From: CAZPMO01 sp964587515
Lineage (GTDB): Bacteria; Pseudomonadota; Alphaproteobacteria; MPNO01
NCBI GenBank assembly: GCA_964587515.1
Contig: CAZPMO010000150.1
Location: 1 to 12,386, forward strand
Direction of reading: 5' to 3'
Length of the DNA stretch: 12,386 nt
The notes below the pieces were generated by a model. It worked only from the letters and a program-made list of their open reading frames with translations, searched no databases and was not told where the DNA came from. The position numbers were made by a program, and so were the translations under genes. Shown here one piece after another: positions 7,438-12,386 of this stretch. Positions within the stretch are counted from its first letter, which is position 1. Every line of letters starts with the position of its first letter.

Positions 7438-7461
7438 ATGGCCGGGTCACAGCCCGGCCAT
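7438..7461. repeat. REP-like hairpin, copy 2, opposite orientation
   Basis: Arms ATGGCCGGG (7438-7446) and CCCGGCCAT (7453-7461) flank a 6-base loop and are followed by GAC. Read on the minus strand the order GTCATG, GGGCT, GACCC, CATCTCCCG matches copy 1, so the pair is head to head. Arm bases differ from copy 1 at compensating positions (GCGC against GGCC), which keeps both stems intact. Confidence 0.72.
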
Positions 7462-7529
7462 GACAATTGGGGCAAAGTTTTTTCCTCTGCGTCTCTGCGG
7501 TTCACCTTTTCTTTTGAACAAGAGCGCGG

Positions 7530-7549
7530 GGGGCGCGACAATGCGCCCC
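7530..7549 (+). other. Leader hairpin touching the ribosome-binding site
   Basis: Arms GGGGCGC (7530-7536) and GCGCCCC (7543-7549) form a perfect 7-base GC stem around GACAAT. The next base begins GGGGAGG (7550-7556), the ribosome-binding site of the opine-dehydrogenase-like gene at 7564. The CCCC of the stem could alternatively pair with this site. A role in translation control is possible but unproven. Confidence 0.35.
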
Positions 7550-7563
7550 GGGGAGGAACACAC

Positions 7564-8620
7564 ATGACCATCGGGACAATCGCCGTGCTTGGCGCCGGGC
7601 ATGGCGGGCTGGCGGCGGCGGCCGATCTGGGCGCGCATGCAGCCGCACGGTGAAGCCGCGCGCGGGGTGCATGACGGGCTGGTCCCGGTGGCGCATCTCA
7701 CCACCGACGTCGCCGACGCGCTCATTGGGGCCGATCTGGTGATGCTGGTGGTGCCCTCGGTGGCGCACGAATATTACGCGACCGAACTCGCGCCGTTGAT
7801 GAGCCCGGAGTTGCCGGTGTTCCTCAATCCCGGCCATACCGGCGGCGGGCTGCATTTCGTCCACGAGCTGCGCCGCGCTGGTTATGACGGCGAGTTGCGC
7901 ACCTGTGAATCGGTGACCCTGACCTACATCGCGCGCCTCGAAGAGGTCGCCACCGTGGGCATTTATTCCTATACGACGAAGCTGAAATTCTCCGCGTTTC
8001 CCGGATGTTACGCCGATGAGCTGTTCGCCGGGATGAAATCGGTCTACCCCGAAATCGTGCAGGCGTCGTCGGTGCTGGAGACCGCGCTTTCCAACATAAA
8101 CGCGATCTTCCACCCGCCCGGCATGCTGATGAACGCGGGCTGGATCGAGCACACCGACGGCGATTTCCTGTTCTACCGCGAAGGCGTCACCGAGGCGGTG
8201 GGCCGCGCCGTCTCGGCCATCGACCGCGAGCGCCTGGCCGTCGCCGCCGCGCTCGGCATTCCGGCCGTATCCTTTCTCGAAGCCTTCTTTGCCGCCGGGC
8301 TGACCACCGAGGACGCCATGCGCTCGGGCTCGGTCGCCCGCGCCTGTCGCGAGAGCGCGCCCAACGCGACGCTGCGCAGCCCGCCGAGCCTCGATCACCG
8401 CTATGTCCACGAGGATGTCGGCTACGGGCTGGTGCCCTTCAAGGCGCTGGCCGACCTGGCGGGCGTCAAGACGCCGACCATCGACGCCCACATCACGCTG
8501 CTGTCGGAAGCCACCGGCAACGACTACGCCGCCACCGGGCTGACGCTGGAGAGGATGGGGCTGGACGGGATCGCGCCGGGCGACCTCGCGGGGTTTTTGG
8601 AGACGGGCGCCTTGGCTTAA
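7564..8620 (+). pseudogene. NAD/NADP octopine/nopaline dehydrogenase-family gene, frameshifted
   Basis: Intact family members reductively join an amino acid with a keto acid, or run the reverse oxidation. Translation from ATG 7564, with a good GGGAGG site, reads TIAVLGAGHGGLAAAADLGA, a proper dinucleotide-binding start, then meets TGA at 7651-7653. The remaining protein continues in the +1 frame from about 7636: LTTDVADALIGADLVMLVVP, then the octopine-dehydrogenase helical domain with HPPGMLMNAGWIEHT, FYREGVTEAVGRA and RYVHEDVGYGLVP, to TAA at 8620. The span is 1057 nt, not a multiple of three. About 15-20 residues between the first helix and the LTTD segment seem missing, covering the second Rossmann strand that selects the cofactor. 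A pseudogene or an assembly error is likely. Internal starts (ATG 7637) would give a protein without the NAD loop. The downstream coding sequence is otherwise well preserved. Confidence 0.8.
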
Positions 8621-8687
8621 ATCGTTTAACGTCGTGGTGAATTGATTTCGCCGATTTCGGCGGAGAAACAACCGGGAGGAACAACCG

Positions 8688-9536
8688 ATGTCGGAACCAC
8701 GGATCGACGGCAGGACGGCCATCGTGACCGGCGGGGCGCGGGGCCTCGGCCGCGCCATGGCGCTCGGGCTGCTGCGCGCCGGCGCGAATGTCAGCCTGGT
8801 GGATATCGACGGGGATCAGCTCGAAAAGACGGCCGCCGAGGCCGCCGCCCTGGGGGGCGCCGACCGCGTGCTGTCCGTGGTCACCGATGTCAGCGACGAT
8901 GACGCGGTCGAGCGCGCCGTGCGGGCGACCGTCGAGAAGTTCGGCGGGCTCGGCATCCTCATCAACGACGCCGGCATCGGTCCGCCGGCCGGCGAGCGCA
9001 GCCTGTTCAACAACCCGGAGAAGTTCTGGGAGACCGACGCCGCCGTGTGGCGCAAGACCATCGAGGTCAACGCCATCGGCAGCTACCTGATGTCCTGGAC
9101 CGCGGCGTCCCATATGATCGACGGCGGTTGGGGCCGGATCATCAACGTCACCACCAGCCTGAACTCCATGTACATGCCCGGCTGCGGCGCCTATGGCCCG
9201 TCCAAGGCGGCGCTCGAGGCGAATACCTCGATCATGGCGCAGGATCTGGAAGGCACCGGGGTGACCGCCAACGTGCTGGTGCCGGGCGGACCCGCCAACA
9301 CCCGCATGATCCCGGCCGACGCGAAACTCGACCGCGCGGCGCTGGTCCAGCCCGAGACCATGGTGCCGCCGGCGTTGTGGCTGGCCTCCGACGGCTCCGA
9401 CGGCGTCACCGGCATGCGCTTCCAGGCGGCGCTGTGGGACCCGGCGCTACCGCCCGCCGAGGCCATGGAGCACGCCGGCGCCCCGGTCGCCTGGCCGCAA
9501 CTCGGCGCGCAGGCGATCAGGCCCGATTTGGATTGA
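8688..9536 (+). CDS. Short-chain dehydrogenase/reductase (classical SDR)
   Basis: A 282-residue NAD(P)-dependent oxidoreductase. TGGARGLG (14-21) is the cofactor loop, and Asp39 at the end of the second strand favours NAD(H) over NADP(H). INDAG (92-96) replaces the usual NNAG. Asn128 and YGPSK (Tyr169, Lys173) give the catalytic Asn, Tyr and Lys. Position 156, thirteen residues before Tyr169 where Ser is normal, is Thr (NVTTS), with Ser157 next to it. The C-terminal part (220-282) includes WLASDGSDGVTGMRF, then a longer tail than usual. ATG at 8688 follows GGGAGGA. The gene lies 67 nt after the opine-dehydrogenase-like gene in the same direction, probably in one transcript; the gap has a small CGCCG/CGGCG hairpin (8649-8662). 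Substrate unknown, an alcohol or ketone. Confidence 0.9.
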   Translation: MSEPRIDGRTAIVTGGARGLGRAMALGLLRAGANVSLVDIDGDQLEKTAAEAAALGGADRVLSVVTDVSDDDAVERAVRATVEKFGGLGILINDAGIGPPAGERSLFNNPEKFWETDAAVWRKTIEVNAIGSYLMSWTAASHMIDGGWGRIINVTTSLNSMYMPGCGAYGPSKAALEANTSIMAQDLEGTGVTANVLVPGGPANTRMIPADAKLDRAALVQPETMVPPALWLASDGSDGVTGMRFQAALWDPALPPAEAMEHAGAPVAWPQLGAQAIRPDLD

Positions 9537-9552
9537 CTGTTCCGAATTTTTC

Positions 9553-9581
9553 GTAGGGGCGGGTTTCAAACCCGCCCCTAC
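9553..9581. repeat. 29-base palindrome, copy 1; possible bidirectional terminator
   Basis: Arms GTAGGGGCGGGTTT and AAACCCGCCCCTAC pair perfectly (14 bp) around a single C. It sits in the 62-nt gap between two convergent stops (9536 and 9599), with a TTTTT run just before it (9547-9551), so it could end minus-strand transcripts as well as plus-strand ones. An identical copy lies at 10759-10787. Confidence 0.8.
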
Positions 9582-9598
9582 ATCCAGCGGTGTGAGAT

Positions 9599-10717
9599 TT
9601 ACGACCCCGCCACGATCAGCGTGTCGTTGTCCGTCGCGTCCGACAGCAGGTCGCAGCCCGTTTCGGTGACCGCGATCATGTCCTTGATCTGCAGGCCGAA
9701 GCCGTGGCCGGTGCGGTAGACCAGGGGTTCGATGCCCATCACCATGCCGGCTTCCAGGCGCGAGGCGTCGTGGGCGGCCATGTAGGGGTCTTCGTGGAGA
9801 TGCAGCCCGATGCCGTGGCCGACGAAGGCGATGGGCGGCAGGCCGAGCTTGCCGAATTTCTCCAGGAAGGCGCGGTAGACGGTCTGGGTGTGCACGGCCG
9901 GGCCGATCATCTCCAGCAGCATGTCCTTGCACTCGACCAGATTGGCCCAGATGCGCTCGGCCTCGGGCGGGGCGTGGCCGATCACGCCGGTGCGGCAGAC
10001 GCCAGCGTGATAGCCGCCAATCACCGGGAAGATCTCGACGCGGCAGACGTCGCCTTCCTCCAGCACCCGCTCGGTGGGACCCACGTTGGGCAGTTCCGAG
10101 CGCGGCCCGGTGGCGACGATCATCAGCTGGAAACGCTCCGCGCCCTGTTCGTAAATGCCGCGCGTCAGGGCGGCGGCAAGGTCCATCTCGGTGGCGCCCG
10201 GCCCGACGGCGGCGAAGGCCCCGGCGATGGAACTGTCGGCGATGCGCGACAGACGCCGCAGCAGCGCGACCTCGTCCGGGGTCTTGATCTGGCGCAGCCG
10301 GGCCAGCAGCGCTTCCACCGGCACGAAGGCCGCCATGGGCAGGGCGGCTTCCAGCGTGCGCAAATCGCCGGCCGGCAGGTAATCATATTCGATGCCGATG
10401 CGCGCCGTCTCGAGCCCGAGATCGGTCAGCAGCTCGGCCAGAGTTCCCATGGCCGAGCCGGAGAACTCGCCCCAGACGCGGATATCGGCGTCCGGCGCCC
10501 GGCCCCTCACGGTCGTTTCCTCCATGTCGACGCAGACCAGCCCGTCGCCGCCGTCGAGCGTCACCACGGCGGCGGCATGACGCCAGCGCATCAATGACTG
10601 CGACGGCACCACGAAGCCCGCCGTCCAGGCGAAATTCTCCGGCGACAGCGAGACAATCGCGTCGAGCCCGGCATCGTCCATGGCGGCGCGCTGGCGGTCG
10701 TGGTTGTCGGTGTTCAT
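9599..10717 (-). CDS. M24-family pita-bread hydrolase, creatinase-like, metal site degenerate
   Basis: A 372-residue protein with the two-domain layout of prolidase/aminopeptidase P/creatinase: an N-terminal domain (about 1-145) and a C-terminal pita-bread domain (about 150-365). Of the five usual metal ligands, the two Asp positions are Glu228 (CRVEIFP) and Gly239 (GYHAGVCRT), His301 (VGHGIGLHLHE) and Glu330 (GIEPLVY) are kept, and the final Glu is Lys345 (LQIKD). Metal-dependent peptidase activity is thus unlikely. The FPxIxGYxxxxxRT spacing resembles creatinase, which is metal-free and cleaves C-N bonds in small substrates (established for that enzyme). Cleavage of a small C-N compound is an inference. 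ATG at 10717 follows GAGGAAG. No signal peptide. The gene is bracketed by identical palindromes and lies downstream of the enolase-superfamily gene. Plain annotation as Xaa-Pro peptidase would be misleading. Confidence 0.85.
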   Translation of the reverse strand: MNTDNHDRQRAAMDDAGLDAIVSLSPENFAWTAGFVVPSQSLMRWRHAAAVVTLDGGDGLVCVDMEETTVRGRAPDADIRVWGEFSGSAMGTLAELLTDLGLETARIGIEYDYLPAGDLRTLEAALPMAAFVPVEALLARLRQIKTPDEVALLRRLSRIADSSIAGAFAAVGPGATEMDLAAALTRGIYEQGAERFQLMIVATGPRSELPNVGPTERVLEEGDVCRVEIFPVIGGYHAGVCRTGVIGHAPPEAERIWANLVECKDMLLEMIGPAVHTQTVYRAFLEKFGKLGLPPIAFVGHGIGLHLHEDPYMAAHDASRLEAGMVMGIEPLVYRTGHGFGLQIKDMIAVTETGCDLLSDATDNDTLIVAGS

Positions 10718-10758
10718 GACGCGCTTCCTCGGTACATCGCTTTTGGTGGCGATTCCCC

Positions 10759-10787
10759 GTAGGGGCGGGTTTCAAACCCGCCCCTAC
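10759..10787. repeat. 29-base palindrome, copy 2
   Basis: Identical in all 29 bases and in orientation (same central C) to the copy at 9553-9581; the identity extends one base left (CGTAGGGG). It lies between the stop of the enolase-superfamily gene (10810) and the ATG of the M24 gene (10717), so it would be transcribed as a strong hairpin between the two minus-strand genes. Confidence 0.8.
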
Positions 10788-10809
10788 GAATAAACCAAAT
10801 CGCCGCCCC

Positions 10810-11991
10810 TCAATCCAGCAGGGTCGTACGGTATTTGGCGATTTTATCCTCGTCGATGTCGATGCCCATGCCGGGGCCGGTGGGGACGGTGACGGCGCCG
10901 TCGGCGAAGGTGAAGGGCTCGGCGATCAGGTCGTCGGTGTAATAGATGCCGGCGATGCGGTCGCGCTGGTGTTCGGCGGGCGTGGACACCGGCACCACGC
11001 AGGACAGCGTCACGCTGTCGGCGGCCGCGGCGAGGTGCAGGTTGGCGAGATTGCCGACGCCGGTCTCGACCGAGCCATTGACGTTGCAGATGAGGCCGGC
11101 GGCGCGGCAGACGGCGGCGACCTCCATGGCGCGGTACAGCCCGCCCGGTTTGGTGGTGTAAATGGAGACGATGTCGGCGGCGCGGGCCTCGGCGATTTCC
11201 AGCGCGTCGCGCGCGGTCCAGGCGGACTCATCCGCCATCACCGGCACGCCGATGGCGTGGGCGACCTCGGCCATGCGCGCGATGCCCTCGACCGGCTGTT
11301 CGGCATAGGCGAGGTCGTATTTTTCCATCTGGCGGATGATGCGCACCGCTTCGCGCGGCGTCGCGTAGCCGCAATTGGCGTCGACGCAGAGCCTTATGTC
11401 GGGGCCCACCGCCTCGCGCACGCGGCGGACGATTTCCACGTCGCGCGCCGGATCGACGCCGACTTTTATCTTGATCTGGCGGATGCCTTCCTCGACCACG
11501 CGGACGCATTCGACCACGGCGAGCTCGATTTCCAGCAGCCCGATCGAATGGGTCACCGGGATGGCGTCCCGCACTCGCCCACCCAGTAGCGTATGGACGG
11601 GCACGCCGAGGGCGCGTCCGGCGAGGTCGTGGGCGGCCAGGTCGATGGCCGCCTTGGCGTAGGGGTAGCCCTTGATGATGGCGTCCATGCGGCCGTGCAG
11701 CTCGGCCAGATTGGCGGCCTCGCAGCCCGTCACGGCCGGGCCCAGATAGGTCTCGATCACATGCTTGGTGGTGCCCGGGGTCTCGCCGAAATAGCGTCCC
11801 CAGTCGCCGCCCCAATCCTTCAGGGCCGGCGCCTCGCCCCAGCCCACATTGCCGTCGTCGCCGGTCATGCGGGTCAGCACATAGCCGCCGATGGGTTCGG
11901 TCAGCCCGGTCCATTTATGCTCGCGCCGCGTCGGCAGCGCCACATGGATCACTTCGATTTCCGCGATGCGGGTCGTACCAGTCATGCCCAT
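10810..11991 (-). CDS. Enolase-superfamily enzyme, mandelate racemase/muconate lactonizing type
   Basis: A 393-residue enzyme that abstracts the proton next to a carboxylate, stabilised by Mg2+; members are cycloisomerases, racemases, epimerases or dehydratases. The N-terminal capping domain (about 8-130) precedes the barrel. Catalytic KIK (Lys174, Lys176) lies in IRQIKIKVG. Metal ligands are Asp204 (CVDANCGY), Glu231 (AYAEQPVE) and Asp254 (VMADES). The second catalytic Lys281 lies in IYTTKPGGL. Lysines on both barrel sides match the muconate-lactonizing-enzyme subgroup (cycloisomerase, dipeptide epimerase, N-acylamino acid racemase), not the Lys-His mandelate racemase pair. Two ATGs (11991, 11985) are possible, neither with a clear ribosome site; the first is given. 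It lies 42 nt downstream of the antitoxin gene and 92 nt before the M24 gene. Substrate not determined. Confidence 0.9.
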   Translation of the reverse strand: MGMTGTTRIAEIEVIHVALPTRREHKWTGLTEPIGGYVLTRMTGDDGNVGWGEAPALKDWGGDWGRYFGETPGTTKHVIETYLGPAVTGCEAANLAELHGRMDAIIKGYPYAKAAIDLAAHDLAGRALGVPVHTLLGGRVRDAIPVTHSIGLLEIELAVVECVRVVEEGIRQIKIKVGVDPARDVEIVRRVREAVGPDIRLCVDANCGYATPREAVRIIRQMEKYDLAYAEQPVEGIARMAEVAHAIGVPVMADESAWTARDALEIAEARAADIVSIYTTKPGGLYRAMEVAAVCRAAGLICNVNGSVETGVGNLANLHLAAAADSVTLSCVVPVSTPAEHQRDRIAGIYYTDDLIAEPFTFADGAVTVPTGPGMGIDIDEDKIAKYRTTLLD

Positions 11992-12033
11992 GGCGTAGCG
12001 CGAACCGCCCGCCCTGGCAAGCGTGAGTCGGAA

Positions 12034-12324
12034 TTACTGGGCTGGGAGCAGACGCCGGACTTTGATGCGGCCGGCGCGCTTCATGGCCTGGGCAAGGTCG
12101 TAGGCGGCCTGAAGGCGCAACCAGGTCTCCGCGCCGCCGCCGAATGCCTTGTCCAGCCGAATCGCCATTTCGGGCGAGATGCCGGCGTGGCCGTTGACGA
12201 TGTCGGAGAGCTGCTTGCGGCTGATGTCGAGCTTTTTCGCGGCCTCGGTCACGCTCAATGCGAGGGGTTCGAGGCAATCATGCCGGACCGACAGGCCGGG
12301 GTGCGGCGGGTTCTTCATCGGCAT
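12034..12324 (-). CDS. higA: HigA-type XRE-family antitoxin
   Basis: A 96-residue helix-turn-helix protein of the HigA/VapI family. Such antitoxins bind a HigB/RelE-type mRNA-cleaving toxin and repress their own promoter (family knowledge). NPPHPG (5-10), LEPLALSVTEAAKKLDISRK (18-37), VNGHAGISPEMAIRLDKAF (43-61) and ETWLRLQAAYDLAQA (66-80) closely follow the family pattern. ATG at 12324 is supported by AGGAGG seven bases upstream (plus-strand CCTCCT 12332-12337); the ATG six bases later is less well spaced. The toxin gene normally lies just upstream, that is to the right. Within the 62 visible bases there is a repeat hairpin and no recognisable HigB end, so the pairing cannot be confirmed. 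It may share a transcript with the enolase-superfamily gene 42 nt downstream. Confidence 0.88.
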   Translation of the reverse strand: MPMKNPPHPGLSVRHDCLEPLALSVTEAAKKLDISRKQLSDIVNGHAGISPEMAIRLDKAFGGGAETWLRLQAAYDLAQAMKRAGRIKVRRLLPAQ

Positions 12325-12362
12325 GTTCGGTCCTCCTAATGGATGGAATTCGACGCTTCGAA

Positions 12363-12385
12363 CCCTCTCCCCTCGCGGGAGAGGG
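12363..12385. repeat. Dispersed-type hairpin at the window edge
   Basis: Perfect 9-base arms CCCTCTCCC (12363-12371) and GGGAGAGGG (12377-12385) flank CTCGC. CCCTCTCCC/GGGAGAGGG hairpins are a common intergenic repeat in proteobacteria. The element may extend beyond the window. Confidence 0.6.
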
Positions 12386-12386
12386 A

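Larger units (their letters stand above)
7316..7506. repeat. Composite nested inverted-repeat element
   Basis: Outer arms 7325-7341 (CCACAGAGGCGCAGAGG) and 7484-7500 (complementary, 15 of 17 matching) enclose two REP-like hairpins facing each other. The left arm holds three tandem 8-base units C(A/G)CAGAGG at 7326-7333, 7334-7341 and 7342-7349; the right arm holds two on the opposite strand. The left edge is the palindrome GGTGATTCACC (7316-7326), and the right arm ends in TTCACC (7501-7506). Similar CACAGAG-rich units are familiar dispersed intergenic repeats in bacteria. Together with the flanks this fills most of the gene-free stretch 7231-7563, between divergent transcripts. No ORF for a transposase is present. 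Confidence 0.75.

Noticed and set aside
7620..7665. Programmed frameshifting in the opine-dehydrogenase-like gene
   Set aside because: No slippery heptamer or downstream stimulatory structure was seen, and part of the fold is missing, so a mutation or assembly error is simpler.
7502..8758. Minus-strand 418-codon open frame across the opine-dehydrogenase and SDR starts
   Set aside because: Low-complexity Arg/Gly/His-rich translation; it runs through the repeat-derived and intergenic DNA and is a shadow of the plus-strand genes.
9704..10597. Plus-strand 297-codon open frame opposite the M24 gene
   Set aside because: Antisense shadow with Gly/Ala/Arg/His-rich composition and no recognisable domain.
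12336..12386. Minus-strand frame ending in TAG just before higA as the C-terminus of HigB
   Set aside because: The 16 codons read through the CCCTCTCCC/GGGAGAGGG repeat and do not resemble HigB C-termini.

Overview
The window is GC-rich, dense chromosomal DNA. Codon use, domain content and the short palindromic repeats (including a CATG..GGGCTTGACCC..CATG-type unit) suggest a proteobacterium, most likely an alphaproteobacterium of the Rhodospirillales/Rhizobiales kind. The taxonomy is inferred; there is no rRNA or marker gene here. No tRNA, rRNA, CRISPR array or complete insertion sequence was found.

The centre (1349-7230, minus strand) is a compact operon for the deazaflavin cofactor F420. 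In transcription order it holds a PPOX/split-barrel flavin- or F420-type protein, fbiC (fused CofG-CofH, makes the Fo chromophore), npdG (NADPH:F420 reductase), cofE (adds glutamates), cofD (joins Fo to the phospho-acid) and cofC (GTP activation of the phospho-acid). After the first 27-nt gap, every junction is a 4-nt stop/start overlap (ATGA, TTGA, GTGA, GTGA), and the last three genes start at TTG or GTG. The set goes from Fo to poly-glutamyl F420 and includes the enzyme that reduces the cofactor. CofE is stand-alone, without the nitroreductase domain of actinobacterial FbiB, so no recognisable dehydro-F420-0 reductase is present. Which three-carbon acid is used is therefore open.

Left of the operon (150-1352, plus strand) is an acyl-CoA-dehydrogenase-fold flavoprotein of the hydroxylase type. 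Its stop overlaps the stop of cofC tail to tail.

Right of the operon, 7231-7563 has no gene. It holds a nested set of inverted repeats (two REP-like hairpins in opposite orientation inside arms made of an 8-base tandem unit) and a hairpin next to a ribosome-binding site. A plus-strand pair follows: an octopine/nopaline-dehydrogenase-family gene broken in its NAD-binding domain by a frameshift and apparent small deletion, and a short-chain dehydrogenase. Facing it on the minus strand are an M24 'pita-bread' hydrolase that has lost three of the five usual metal ligands (creatinase-like), an enolase-superfamily (mandelate racemase/muconate lactonizing) enzyme, and a HigA-type antitoxin. The M24 gene is bracketed by two identical 29-base palindromes. 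The right-hand genes look like catabolism of a small amino- or carboxy-compound, but the substrate cannot be read from sequence.
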